DNA of 64,000 nucleotides from Agapetus fuscipes (GCA_951799405.1 OX637362.1:10340493-10404492), one strand, 5' to 3'; counted from the stretch's first letter, positions 28,703 through 39,505 are shown. The notes: a model not told the origin generated them from the sequence alone. Made by a program: numbers and translations.

Positions 28703-29030
28703 ATCTTGGACCGGTCCGTAGTCCGTAGTGGCAACACTTCGGACTCGTAAATGGAAGGTTGTGGATTCGGATCCCGGCGGAGCACAACAAATAATACCAT
28801 TTATATTTCGAATGTGCTCTTCGCTGGGTTGAAAAATTCATAAACCTTTACCAATTGACCGGTCACCAAAGGTCCATCCAGCCTTACAGCAACTGGGTCT
28901 TGCTTGAGTATTGGCGCTTTGTAGCGACGACCAAGCTCGTACACCTCTGCGGCACTACAACGAGTGTCATAGACCCCTAGAGTCTTTAGAATCTAGGGAG
29001 TCTCCCGCACAGGATTTCTTAAAAACAAAA
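28703..29030 (+). repeat. SINE-A (A2) fused to the 5S head
   Basis: ATCTTGGACCGGTCCGTAGT is joined to the 5S 3' end. It then has a standard SINE-A body and A2 end to CACAGGATTTCTTAAAAAC. The same joint occurs at 10920. The copies at 24618 and 61811 keep TCTTGG but lack 5S, so they look 5'-truncated at the joint. Confidence 0.85.
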
Positions 29031-29632
29031 AAAAAAACATCTATGTATCAATATAATAGATGTAAATGGCGCATGTGTTTTTTCCCCATAGTAATCCTCC
29101 CCAAAACACAAGCTATGCTTACTTTGGGGAGTATTTATTGTAATCAGATTTTTTTAATTGTAATATTTATTTATTATGTACATATTGATAAAAACAATAA
29201 AGACCTGATGATTATGATTATGATAACAAACGTAATATGAACACATAATAAGAGGTAAACATCGGCAACGCAATTTCCAGAATATGTTCCTCATAGTTCT
29301 AACAACCTCCTCCACTTTACAAGGTAAACACACGCAGCCGCTATTTCTTCACAAAATGGCACATTTGTCGAGGGGATTTGTCAAATAAACGGCAGATTAT
29401 GAGTATTATTTATTTTGCGAAAAGTGCCGCCTTTTCCTGATGGCTCCATCTCCCCAGCGACACCTCTCACTTTACATAAATATGTTTTTTTTGCCTTTTT
29501 ACGGCCCCCATTTTCCAGGAACACCTTCAACACAATTGTTTTTTTTTTATTTCACTCCAAAGAAACAGCATAGGTATATGATACATGTTATTTTTCGTTT
29601 CGTTATGTTTATTACCGTAAAAAAAACGCAAC
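29031..29632. other. unassigned, AT-rich with microsatellite
   Basis: It contains a short ATTATG repeat near 29209-29222. The ORF at 29440-29721 enters SINE-B and is not convincing. Confidence 0.4.
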
Positions 29633-29960
29633 TAAGCTACACATATAGTGTAACTTCTTACCTGTGTTTCCCCAAAGGGGTCGCATGTGGCGCTTCGGGA
29701 CCTATTTATGTTTACAGGTAAGGGGCCGGCCTCACACCAACCACTTTCAGTTGAAGTGGGGGTTTCCCAACTCCCGGGGGGGCTGGTTCTCATGTCTTGT
29801 GAAGGCTGAGTAAACCTTTGACATCGAACCCTTGCTCTCGGCATGGAATGCAAGCATTCTACCAATTGAGCTATCGACCTTTTTACGAGCTTGATCGTTC
29901 AATTTTCAAGCAAGACCCAATTTCTGTAAGGCTGGATGGACCTTTGGTGACTGTAATTTT
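29633..29960 (-). repeat. composite SINE-A/SINE-B, 5'-truncated
   Basis: SINE-B occupies 29633-29880 (head GGTCGATAGCTCAATTGGTA on the minus strand). The SINE-A 3' part (TTGGGTCTTGCTTGAAAATT, then GATCAAGCTCGTAAAA) lies directly upstream of it. The joint sequence is the same as at 43860 and 46913. Confidence 0.75.
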
Positions 29961-29984
29961 CAAAATTACAACGCAGTTCGACGA

Positions 29985-30042
29985 AGACCGGTCCTTAATC
30001 TAGTGGTAACGCTTTGAACTCGTAAATGGAAGGTTGTGGGAA
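29985..30042 (+). repeat. SINE-A head fragment
   Basis: AAGACCGGTCCTTAATCTAG to AATGGAAGGTTGTGGG: A box present, truncated inside the B box. The following 30043-30130 is unassigned. Confidence 0.6.
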
Positions 30043-30130
30043 ACATCGTAAAACATCGTTAAACCACATTAATAGGAATGCCCATAAATGCCTTTTTTTA
30101 TTTTAGAGCTGTTTTGATTTTAACGATTTG

Positions 30131-30385
30131 ATAACCTTATAGGTTGTATGCGGCTGACACTCCATACTGTAAAAAATGGTTCACTTTGCCAATGTCACCC
30201 CTGTTTCAGGGAAGGACGGCAAGAGTTTGCAAGAGGGCTTATGTTCATTTGAGATTGGGTTTTTATATTGTAGGTCCGCATGCGGCATGTGCTAGCGCGA
30301 AATTATACATGTCTGCTTGTGGGAATGCATTTAATAAAAATCTTAATTGATATATATCTTTGCAGCTTAGATTAGATTAGATAAA
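30131..30385 (+). repeat. RTE-tail repeat, nearly full
   Basis: It starts ACCTTATAGGTTGTATGCGG, slightly altered from consensus, and ends GCAGCTTAGATTAGATTAGA. Confidence 0.85.
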
Positions 30386-30399
30386 AAATAAAAAAGTTA

Positions 30400-30495
30400 T
30401 GTCATTTTTCTGCAATCTCAAACTTTAAACTGCTCTCCTGAACAATTAAGTTTATGTCGCTCATGCCATATTGCCATTTAACCGTTGATATATAT
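30400..30495 (+). repeat. repeat D, copy 1
   Basis: TTTTTCTGCAATCTCAAACT, CTGCTCTCCTGAACAATTAA and TTTAACCGTTGATAT match copies at 52127-52218 and 53395-53470. The family is unnamed and ~95 bp. The stretch 30496-30844 after it is unassigned. Confidence 0.6.
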
Positions 30496-30844
30496 TCGCG
30501 TTTGACATTATTGAGGCTTTTCATTGATGGCTCGCAATGTATATGATTAGACATAATCCCGCATTTCAATGGCTCATGTTGTGCCGGGAAACGCTAACAA
30601 AATTACCTTATTACAGAGAGCTTGGTTTAGCCGTCATCTCGACTAATATGTCTCAATTAAACACTTTGACTCGACTACTGCATTCACACAGAAGCGACTC
30701 AAGTGCTATTCGACTGAGTCTATAAGCCGAAATAAAGCGAGTCACACAGTGGCTAAAACGTAAACCGATCGTAAGGTATTGATTAATCCAAAAATGTACG
30801 AAAATTATTGACAATATTATGCCAACAAACTCCAATCAGAATTT

Positions 30845-31236
30845 CATCACCCCTAGCGGAATGGCGACAGATTTACAGTTACAGTTACAAAGTCAGACGC
30901 TACCAGTGCAACCTCCATCGCTCCTTCATTGCCCTCCATTAGATCGGTCAGTAAGTACATAGCTTGTTGGGCAGGCCGGACAGATCCGAGGATGATCCAT
31001 GGACTGTTGGGTTCCGCATTCGCAGAGCGCGGTGTCATCCTGATGGAAGATTCCTCAGGTCATCATGTTACAACGAGCTCTGCCAACACCCGTTCTCCGC
31101 CTGTTTATTGCCTTCCAAACAGACCACTCAAGATCCTGTCCAGGTGGGAGGTTCTGGCTTGGCTGCACAAAGTTTTCAGGGCTGGAAGTCTTATCCCCAC
31201 GGTAATTATTACCTACCGAATTTTGGTAATATTTGT
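30845..31236 (-). pseudogene. LINE-Z C-terminal CCHC fragment, copy 1
   Basis: On the minus strand one frame reads N-R-R-R-T-G-V-G-R, then D-T-A-L-C-E-C-G-T-Q-Q-S-M-D-H-P-R-I-C-P, the C-x-C-G-x-x-Q-x-x-x-H-x-x-x-C-P finger at the end of many arthropod non-LTR RTs. Stops and shifts interrupt the frame. A second copy, in the opposite orientation, is at 47790-48200. RT motifs are absent. Confidence 0.65.
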
Positions 31237-31520
31237 ATTCCTTGACTTATAGGTTGGTATGCGGCTGACCACCTATACTGTAAAAAATAAAATAAAAAAT
31301 GGTTCACTTTGCCAATGTCACCCCTGTTTCAGGGAAGGATGGCAAGAGTTGCAGGGCTTATGTTCATTTGAGATTGGATTTTTATATTGTAGGCCCACAT
31401 GCGGCATGTGTTGGCGCGAAATTATACATGTCTACTTGTGGGAATGCATTTAATGTAAATCTTAAATGATATATATCTTTGCAGCTTAGATTAGATTAGA
31501 TTAGATTAGATTAGATTTGT
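31237..31520 (+). repeat. RTE-tail repeat, full, long tail
   Basis: It runs from TTCCTTGACTTATAGGTTGG to a tail of about seven GATTA units (31480-31516). A 10-bp AAATAAAATA duplication lies in the poly-A-like stretch before GGTTCACTTTGCC. Confidence 0.85.
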
Positions 31521-31571
31521 ATGAAGACACATCAATTGTTCACTTGCGGCCATTGACAGGTCTTCATACAA
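31514..31571. repeat. hairpin of LINE-Z terminal sequence
   Basis: TTTGTATGAAGAC is inverted as GTCTTCATACAAAT with a ~28-nt loop. The same motif ends the LINE-Z fragments at 25675 and 47800. Confidence 0.5.
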
Positions 31572-31574
31572 ATG

Positions 31575-31645
31575 CATCATTAGTTTGTCAAAGCGTGGGC
31601 TCAACGGACGATTAAAATGTCTAAGAATCGCCCCGTTAGTGTTAA
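31575..31645 (+). repeat. repeat F, copy 2
   Basis: AAAGCGTGGGCTCAACGGAC, TTAAAATGTCTAAGAATC and CCCGTTAG match the minus-strand copy at 6385-6480. The following 31646-32147 is unassigned AT-rich DNA. Confidence 0.5.
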
Positions 31646-32147
31646 GATAGTTTTCAATCAATTTACTAGCAGTTCTTCACCCGTCTTAATACCTTAAGCT
31701 GTACCTATTGGAGTATATGGTATAAGGAGTGAGCCTTGCGGGGACAACTTTAACTATTGTAGGAGTTGTAACTCAAGTGCGAGTACCAAACTGCACGTCT
31801 CATCTCAACTTTATCCATTTTACCAAAATTGTATGGAACGATTCTTGTGAGCGTTTTAGATTTTATTTATTTGAGATAATACGTTATGTTTGAGTTGGAA
31901 CTCAAAGTTTAGTTGTAGAGACGCAAGGATCAGTGTTATTGCTAAACTCTGTGAGACGATACCGAAGCTGGGAAATAAAGGAAACAACCAATCCAGCTTC
32001 TCGAGAGGAATACAGTTGGCTGCTGTTAATAGTGTCAAGGCGAAAAAATCGGAAAGGTGGACAGTTGTTATAATGTAATAAGTATCCTAGGTACACCCTG
32101 AAGGTACTTCTCAATCCTGAATACCTATTTAAAACAAATATCAACCG

Positions 32148-32335
32148 TCACTTCCTTTCAGTGCCTCAAAACAAAGTCAATACAAAACACAACACTAAAA
32201 GCCGTACTACAAAGGATCAGGACATCAACCGCCACATAACCTACACCTCTGCGACAGGCTCACACCAAGTGTCATAGGCCCCTAAAACTCTAAAAAAAAG
32301 GGACATTCCTGCACAGGATTCCTTTAGAAAAATCT
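32148..32335 (+). repeat. variant SINE-A 3' body with A2 end
   Basis: It matches 26306-26475: AAGTCAATACAAAACACAAC, GCCGTACTACAAAGGATC and CAACCGCCACATAACC, ending CACAGGATTCC. The SINE-A head is absent. Confidence 0.55.
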
Positions 32336-32469
32336 TTCCAATTATGCTCTATACCCTGTGGCATGGAAGGATGGACACTAATTTATTGCCTCAAGAAAAT
32401 AGTAAATTAATGAATGAGCGCGGTATAATTAAGGCTTAGATATATGCAGTGAAAGTACCTGCATAGGAG

Positions 32470-32590
32470 TACAATCACATTAAATGGTTCGAGCATTTAG
32501 AGAGAATGGGCGATGAACGACTGTCCAAAATAGTGTAAAAAGGTAAGCGTAGAAAGGGAAGGCCGAGGAAAAATGCAATGGATTTAGTGA
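32470..32590 (+). pseudogene. RTE-like ORF fragment
   Basis: The plus strand encodes I-K-W-F-E-H-L-E-R-M-G-D-E-R-L-S-K, then K-G-K-R-R-K-G-R-P-R-K after a stop, the same R-W-F-G-H-M-E-R-M and G-R-G-R-P-R-K region as the ORF at 4548-5184. Confidence 0.55.
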
Positions 32591-33090
32591 ATCACACCTC
32601 AAGAGCCCTTTCCGAGCTTTGTCGTCGCTTAAAAAAGCGCCTATTTCAAAAGTTGCTGTAGAGCTCGATGGAACAGTTGCGCAAACCCATTCTCATACCC
32701 GTTCCGTTTATACAATTCCATCCAGGAAAGCGTATCACAGAACGCTCTTGCAATTAAATATATTTTTTTAGCGGTGGAAGGCCTTCTCTATGGGCGTGAT
32801 TCGACCCAGCAGTGAGTCTAGATCTACCTGTTCGTTCACTAGAGAAAACAAGGCAAAATTCGAAGTTACTGACTTGATGCAACTGCATCGAGATGCGCTT
32901 CTTACTATTTCGTGCTAATCACAAGGAATTTGTGGCTTTGGTGGTCGGTCCTTGCTAAGGTATATGAATTTAAATCGCAACGAAGAGCATATTTTGCCAA
33001 ACAATTTGTTTGCTCCGCTGGAAATCAAAACCAAGACCTACCAATTAAGAGTCCACAGCGTTAATTAATTGACTACATACCGGTTTAGTT
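32588..33090 (-). repeat. SINE-A (A1), split and decayed
   Basis: On the minus strand the 3' part is at 32588-32670 (CACCTCAAGAGCCC, GTCGTCGCTTAAAAAAGCGC) and the head part at 32943-33090 (GGTCGGTCCTTGC to ACTACATACCGG). About 270 bp of unassigned sequence lies between them. The B box is degenerate. Confidence 0.55.
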
Positions 33091-33334
33091 ATGTTAACTT
33101 TGATCTACTAAATTCATTGCCCATAATCCTACCAAGTGAAAATTCTAAATTACTTCCTCATTACTGATCCCCTTCATCCGATAAGAAGTCCCATTCGCTG
33201 TATATAAGTTGTTTTCTAAGTAAGAGCTCATGAGTATCAGGGATACACGATTTCATATTATCACGGTCGCCTGTTTCCAAAGCCCGCTATCTTTCCGCGA
33301 AACGATATTATTATCTATAATCTAAGTTGCAAAG

Positions 33335-34048
33335 AAGCCTAAGATACGAAAGTATCAGGGACATAGGAGTTCAAATATATAAGGGACAAAGGAGCTCAAA
33401 TGCATCAGGGAAATAGGAACTCAAATGTATGAAAGGCATAGGAGCGCTAGCTCAAATGGAGTATCTGTATTAGAGACATCAAATTTATAAGGGACATAGG
33501 AGTTCAAATGTATCAGGGACATAGAAGCTCAAATTTATTAGGGACATAGAAGCTCAAATTTATTAGGGACGTAGGAGCTCAAATATATAAGGGACATAGG
33601 AGCTCAAATGTATTAGGGATATAAGAGCTCAAATGTATTAGGGATATAGGAGCTCAAATGTATTAGGGACATTGGAGCTCAAATGTATTAGGGACATAGG
33701 AGCTCAAATGTATTAGGGATATAGGAGCTCAAATGTATTAAGGATATCTAATCTAATCTAAGCTGCAAAGATATATATTTCATTTAAGGTTAATATTAAA
33801 TGCATTCCCACAAGCAGACATGTATAATTTCGCGCTAACACATGCCACATGTGGACCTACATTATAAAAACCCAATCTCAAATGAACATAAGCCGTCTTT
33901 CCCTGAAACATGGGTGACATTGGCAAAGTGAACCATTTTTTACAGTAGGGTGGTCAGCCGCATACCAACCTATAAGTCAAGGAACAAAAAGAGAAAAAAG
34001 GGCTCAAATGTATTAGGGACATAGGAGCTCAAATGTGTAAGGGTTTGC
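33335..34048. repeat. 25-bp minisatellite, split by an RTE-tail insertion
   Basis: About 16 units of GGGACATAGGAGCTCAAATG plus TATTA run from 33335 to 33748. Two further units are at 33996-34048 after the insertion. Unit variation (ATATAGGAGC, ACATTGGAGC) rises toward the left. The left flank 33091-33334 is unassigned apart from a tail scrap at 33311. Confidence 0.85.
33749..33985 (-). repeat. RTE-tail repeat nested in the minisatellite
   Basis: The body is complete except for a deletion of the GCAACTCTTGCC segment. It starts with TCTAATCTAATCTAAGC and ends AAGTCAAGGAAC. Confidence 0.85.
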
Positions 34049-34205
34049 CTTTCTCTACAGTCCCCATGTATATGGAGAGAGCAAACCTGCGCATGGCGGA
34101 GTTATTCCCCCGCCCCCGGAGTGAGTGAAATGTGAACTTGCTTTCTATTGAGAATACGACAAACTATACAAAACACGATAAACAGGGCTGGCCAAAGGAC
34201 GTACC

Positions 34206-34474
34206 TAATCTAATCTAATCTAATCTAATCTAATCTAAGTTGCAAATATATGTAACATTGGAGATTCACATTACATGCATTCCCACAACCAGACATGTAC
34301 AAGTTCGCGCTTGCACATGCCTCATGTGAGCCTACAACATAAAAACCAAATCTCAAATGGACATACACTCTGCAACTCTTGCCGTCCTTCCCTGTAACAG
34401 GGGTGACATTGGCAAAGTGAACCATTTTTACAGCATGGGTGGTCAGCCGCATACCAACCTATAAGTCAAGGAAC
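34206..34474 (-). repeat. RTE-tail repeat, full, long tail
   Basis: Six TCTAA units at 34208-34240 make the tail. The body is consensus-like. It belongs to the subfamily with CTCATGTGAGCCTACAACAT shared with 27073 and 39506. Confidence 0.85.
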
Positions 34475-34544
34475 AATTCTTATTCGATTTATTTCGTCAA
34501 AAGTATTGTAGACACAATTATTTAAAGATTCAAACCAAATCAAT

Positions 34545-34775
34545 CTACAATCTATAATCTATGTTGAAAAAATGCAGTTAAGGCTCATATTTAATTCATG
34601 CTCACAAGCAGGCTCATGTAAGTTTGCGCTTACACATTCTTCATGTGTACATACACAATAAATCAAATCTCACATGAACATAAACTTTCAGAGAAAGCCG
34701 TCTTTCTCTGAAACCGGGACGGAATTGGCACAAGTGAACTACGTTTTTATAGCAAGGGGAGTCAACCTCATACCG
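34545..34775 (-). repeat. RTE-tail repeat, diverged
   Basis: CACAAGCAGGCTCATGTAAG and TCTCTGAAACCGGGACGGA identify it. It ends near CCTCATACCGATT. Confidence 0.65.
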
Positions 34776-34786
34776 ATTTTTTTTTT

Positions 34787-34910
34787 GATTTAAGAATGGG
34801 TTTTTATGTTGTAAGTGCACATGCAGCATGAGTAAGCACAAACTTATACGACCCTGCTTATCGAAATAAGAATAATATGGATCTTAAATGTAAATTATGT
34901 TCGCAACTCA
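34787..34910 (+). repeat. RTE-tail repeat, 3' half
   Basis: AATGGGTTTTTATGTTGTAA to CGCAACTCAGATTAAAG. It lies head-to-head with the previous copy. 34911-35345 shows nothing recognisable. Confidence 0.65.
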
Positions 34911-35345
34911 GATTAAAGATTATATAATTTTGTTGACATCGGTGGCATCCCTGTTTTAGGCTCCGACTCTCGCGGCTTGAACTCTTGGCAGTTATGAAAC
35001 TTGAAGTCTCCTTATCAAGGTTGTGCCAACACTTCAAACGCTTTGTAATACGGAAGTGGGGCCCTTAATGGCTCACAGATGAATACCTCACAATGTCGTA
35101 TACACGTACCCACAAGTGCGACTTAGCATTTCATAATTGTATCGTTTCGTATTTGTCTCATTTGGATTTGAATTAATAATCGTCGTCTTCTTAAATTAGA
35201 TTCTTGCTTTAGAACTTGCTCTACAGTATTTACAAAAGTCTACACAAAACATTACGCCACTGTATATGCCGAGACTATGTCCAATGCAGTACTTAGGGAA
35301 CATGGAGGGCTCTAATATATTTAAAATGTAATTTGTTGTGTATGT

Positions 35346-35595
35346 TACTTGACTTATAGGTTGGTATGCGGCTGACCACCCATGCTGTAGAAAATGGTTC
35401 ACTTTGCCAATGTCACTTCTGTTTTAGCGAAGGTCGGCAAGAGCTGGAGGGTGTATGTTCATTTGAGATTCAGTTTTTTTTTATTGTAGGTCCACATGCA
35501 GCATGTTTAAGCGCGAACTTATACGTGTCTGCTTGTGAAAATGCATTTAATGTGAATCTTTAATGTTACATATATTTGCAACTTTGATTAGATAG
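35346..35595 (+). repeat. RTE-tail repeat, full copy
   Basis: It starts ACTTGACTTATAGGTTGGTA and ends TGCAACTTTGATTAGAT. Part of the tail has decayed. Confidence 0.85.
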
Positions 35596-35647
35596 TATGA
35601 AAATACGTCAAATGCCCGTAACTCCAATTTTAATTTGATAATTATAA

Positions 35648-35795
35648 TAACATTTGGATGATTTATTTGGTGAACGCTGTTTTTATGTGAATCACACCTG
35701 AAGCAAGCTTGATCGTTGCTGTTGAAAATACCAATTTTCAAGCAAAACCCAGTTGCTGTAATGATGGATGGTTCTATGGTGACCACCGTTAGACA
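35648..35795 (-). repeat. SINE-A (A1), 3' half
   Basis: GATGATTTATTTGGTGAACG and CAAGCAAAACCCAGTTGCTG on the minus strand. The head is missing. 35796-36054 is unassigned. Confidence 0.7.
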
Positions 35796-36054
35796 AACAT
35801 GGAGAAGATTGGAGCAGACTTACGTCCAGGAGTGGACTAATAAAGGCTGAGGAAGTATTCTATAAGCTGACACCGAGGCTTTTCGTCCATTTGGCAAGGT
35901 TAGATTATATTTGTTAGTGTAAGCTGAGATTTAGTTCAGTAATATGTGTGGCTTTAGACTTACGTGATTATGTCACTGTACTGGAAGAGAATTGTCTCAA
36001 ACGACATCAAAATTTCAAGATAAACGAATTCTTGTGGACTATTTAAAAAAAACA

Positions 36055-36350
36055 AATTAGACTGATTTATTTGCTGAGCGCTATTCTTGTGTGGATCACA
36101 CCTCAAAAGACTTCTGCGAGCTTGGTCGTCGCTGTAGAAAGCGCCAATTCTCAAGCAAGACTCAGTTGCTGTAACGCTGGATGAACCTTTTGATGACCGG
36201 TCTTTGGTAAAGGTTTACGAATTTTTCAACCCAGCGAAGAGCAATTTTGAAAATATAAATGATATATTTTTTGTGCTTCGCCGGAATTCGAACCCACAAA
36301 CTTCAATTTCCGAGTCCAAAGTGCTACCACTGGACTACGGACCTGTCACT
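36055..36350 (-). repeat. SINE-A (A1), full length
   Basis: From the head TGACAGGTCCGTAGTCCAGT (minus) to CAGCGAACAGCG-type A1 end and ATTTATTTGCTGAGCG. The B box reads GGTTTGTGGGTTCGAATTCC. 36351-37099 afterwards holds only short ORFs without recognised domains and a TAAGTG-rich stretch near 36950. Confidence 0.8.
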
Positions 36351-37099
36351 TTATTATATTATGTGGGACTGAAATGTCGTTGACCGGTTTGGTTCACAAT
36401 TTACAACAGTTTATAATCTCTGCTTATTGGTCTTCACGGCAAAACGCTTGGAGCGACTTATCTTATCTCCGCATCATAGCAGTCCCTATATATAAGTACA
36501 AAAGAGATCTTTCTTGCATATTCCAGATCATTCGATTTCTCGCTCATACCAGACCGCCGTTCTACGTAACTTACTACTACCATCATGGATCATACTGGAC
36601 TGTTCTACACACACTTTTGTACCTGTACAGGCGCACGTAAGTACTCTTAGTTCGAAACAATATAGGTACGTCACTTTTTTTATACATTGCTTTATTTTGG
36701 CCAAAGTTAAAAAAATAAAATAATGCAAAGCCAAGTTGTTTAATGTTGTTTCTAGTATCAAATCCGTTGTAGAATTAATTATATAAGAACATTTGTAGTT
36801 TGCCGGAGTCTGGAGCGATGCCTTCCGCTGTAAACAAATGAATGTACACACACTGATTAAAACTTGCGCGGCACGCTGTAATAAAATCACACCCCGACCT
36901 TCTCCCTCCCTCAAAACTAGCAAGTTGCAAGTTGCTAGTAGTAGTGGTAAGTGACAAGTGGTAAGTGTTAAGTGGATAGTGGTTAAGTGAGCTCCATAAC
37001 AAGGTCTAAATCCGTTTGGTGGCTCCCGTTCCGTCCTCTTAGTGCTTGTTTGGCTTACCTATGCCTTTTCGGTTACCCACTTGAACTGTTACCATCTAG

Positions 37100-37375
37100 A
37101 TTTAAGTGGGTAACATTTCTGACTCGTAATGGAAGGTTGTGGGTTCGAATCACGGCACAGCACAAAAAAAATCATTTGTATTTTTTTCAAATAATATGCT
37201 CTTCGCTGGGTGAAAAATTCGTATACCTTTACCAAAGTACGGTAACTAAAGGTCCATCCAACCTTTAGGCAACTGGGTCTTACTGGAGAATTGGCGCTAT
37301 TTACAGCGACGATGAGCTTGCAGAGGGCTCTTGAGGAGTGATTCACAAAAAAACAGCGCTCACCAAATAAATCAA
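37100..37375 (+). repeat. SINE-A (A1)
   Basis: It starts within the head (AAGTGGGTAACATTTCTGAC), has an intact B box GGGTTCGAATCAC, and ends in CACCAAATAAATCAATCAAT, which leads directly into the minisatellite at 37366. Confidence 0.75.
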
Positions 37376-37612
37376 TCAATCTAAAAGGTGCATTCCTTCA
37401 ACCACTGACAATCAATCAATCTAAAAAGGTGCCTTTCTTCAACCACTAACAATTAATCAATATAAAAATGTGCATTCCATCAACCACTGACAATCAATCG
37501 ATCTAAAAAGGTGCATTCCTTCAACCACTAACAATCATCAATATAAAAAGCAAATCAATGTAAATAGACAATCAACCTAAAAAGTGCATTCCTTCAACCA
37601 CTGACCGTTGTA
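37366..37612. repeat. 41-bp minisatellite grown from a SINE-A tail
   Basis: Units GTGCATTCCTTCAACCACTG plus AATCAATCAATCTAAAAAG start at 37389, 37429, 37470 and 37511, with two decayed units to 37612. Its first bases are the SINE-A tail itself. 37613-37894 is unassigned. Confidence 0.75.
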
Positions 37613-37894
37613 ACTGTTCTGTCTCGGTGTGAACGGACTCAGTCCGGCAATTTATCCCTTTCTGCTCCCCACCTAAAAGACCTCTCTGACCACAAAAAGG
37701 CCAGCTCAACCCTTTGTAACCTATTTATTTTGATAATTGACCTGAAAAGAGACTACAGAGTGCCTGTGAAACTAAGATTGCCAAGAGGCCGAAACCGGTC
37801 AAAACTCATTACTTGTTAAATCTTTTTCCTTTTTCCCCAACCCTTCTCAGTCAACTCCTGGTCTTACGTATAAGAATTAATAGGTTCCACTATA

Positions 37895-37935
37895 CACATG
37901 CGAAGAAAGAATTTACACTGTATGTGTAGCTTAGT
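37895..37935 (+). repeat. SINE-B 3'-end fragment
   Basis: CACATGCGAAGAAAGAATTT and ACACTGTATGTGTAGCTTAG match the last 40 bp of SINE-B. Confidence 0.45.
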
Positions 37936-38059
37936 AGCAAAGTTCTCAGAAGTGATTTTGTCCTCGACCTGTCTGCTTTAGTCTGTCTCTATGCCGTAAA
38001 AGAAATACGTATTTCAACGAAAAAATATTTTTAAGTGTATTGAAAAGTGTTGGTGGTCA

Positions 38060-38390
38060 TATCTATTCAGGAATAGCGATCCTGCCTCCACAAGCTGTGT
38101 ATCTTGTTGTTATGTTTAAAATGGAAGGTATCTCCAAGGATGTACCTACAGGATACTTACATCCGGCTAGCTCTCATCAGCATCACTCTCAGGGCGTGGG
38201 GTTCTTTCCTTGTGTTGCTTACTTGTATTTTGGGAAGGTTGTATATTAAAAGATAAGTTTCACATGAACAAATAAGGGTTTATTTACTTTAGTAATATGG
38301 GGGAAAAAGGGAAAATAAGGGAATGGCCAGACCTGTACATTGTCACTAAAACACTCCCTACTCTGTTGACTGGAGTTCCGATCTGAAGGC
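38060..38390 (+). repeat. repeat E, copy 2
   Basis: It matches 11935-12230: ATCCGGCTAGCTCTCATCAG, AGGTTGTATATTAAAAGA and GAATGGCCAGACCTG. It is followed directly by the GC-rich ORF region below, which is absent after copy 1. Confidence 0.6.
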
Positions 38391-38394
38391 CTGG

Positions 38395-38758
38395 GGCAGC
38401 ATCTTAGGCTAGCGGCGGCTCACGAGGCGGACGCCTCCACACGTTGGAGCCCCTGGGTGGGCGCTCCTATGCACTTTGTCTCCTATGCCTCTGGTCCACA
38501 AGGCGGGTGCCTTGCTGGCAGGAAATCCAAGAAGGTAGATGGGGAGGAGGGAGCTCCGTGGTAATGCCCCCTCTTGCACCGCTTGGTGCTTGGTCGCCGA
38601 CGTCTGAATCGGTTGACATCTTGCCGAGAACTGATGAGCGACGGCCCGATCAGTTCACACGGCGCATTTCGGCCGCTTCCGTGACCGTTCGGCTCCGTTC
38701 GGCCCACAAAACACACTGTACACTTAGAGATTGTTCTTTCTATGTTATTTTAAAATAA
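38395..38758 (+). other. GC-rich block with a 104-codon ORF, function unknown
   Basis: The ORF 38444-38758 (MEPLGGRSYALCLLC start) and a 77-codon ORF on the other strand both cover this block. I recognise neither. Composition is clearly richer in G+C than the flanks, and it follows repeat E, so an element-derived fragment is likely. 38759-39189 is unassigned. Confidence 0.3.
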
Positions 38759-39189
38759 CATAACATTGTGTATCTCCAACGGGACACAATTATTACTTCT
38801 CCTTACTGTTGCTTATACAATCCTTATTTACTTACACACCTCATAGATATTAAAGGGTAATTTTTAGTTATTGCATCTATAATCTTAGATTAGATTAGAT
38901 GCCTAGGAGTCAATCGATCCGAAAGGGTTAAATGCTTCCCCCCTTTTGAAAAGCTTCCTCTACTCTCTGTTGTTTATAATTGTCATCCCAGAATAACGGT
39001 ATTAGGGTTAATATGGCAGCACCTGGATTTATATTGAAATATCGAGCAGATGTCGACTATAATATGTACCTACTCGTGAAATCTACAATATTACGTATTA
39101 CACACAAATACATAAGGATAATTAATTTAGAAGGTACAAAGAATTAAGCAATGCCATTTTTGTGCGTGCCACAACTAAAGGGCTCTCAC

Positions 39190-39495
39190 AAATCGCTTGC
39201 TTGCATTCCATGCCGAGTTCTCGGGGTTGAATCCCACCGAGGCGAGGGTGTCAGAAATGTCCCGTTTCGGTGTTTATTTCAAACTCAAAATAAAAGCACG
39301 GGCAAGGTTAAATCAGCCAACACCAGAAATGAGTATCAGCCCCCTCAGAAGCTGGGAAATTCCCACTTAAACTGAAATGGTTGGCGTAAGGCCAGCCCCC
39401 TTAAAAGTAAAAATAAGTCGGTTTCACTCGCTACATGCGAACGATTCGTGGAAAAAACGGCAAAAATTTTCACTATTTATGTAGCTCAGTACTGA
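39190..39495 (+). repeat. SINE-B
   Basis: The head is partly eroded (GCTTGCTTGCATTCCATGCC, then GGGTTGAATCCCACC); the body and end are clear (GTCCCGTTTCGGTGTTTATT, GTTGGCGTAAGGCCAGCCCC). Confidence 0.75.
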
Positions 39496-39505
39496 GTTGT
39501 ATTTT

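Noticed and set aside
33335..33748. CRISPR-like array
   Set aside because: Units are contiguous 25-bp tandem copies without unique spacers, in a eukaryotic repeat context.
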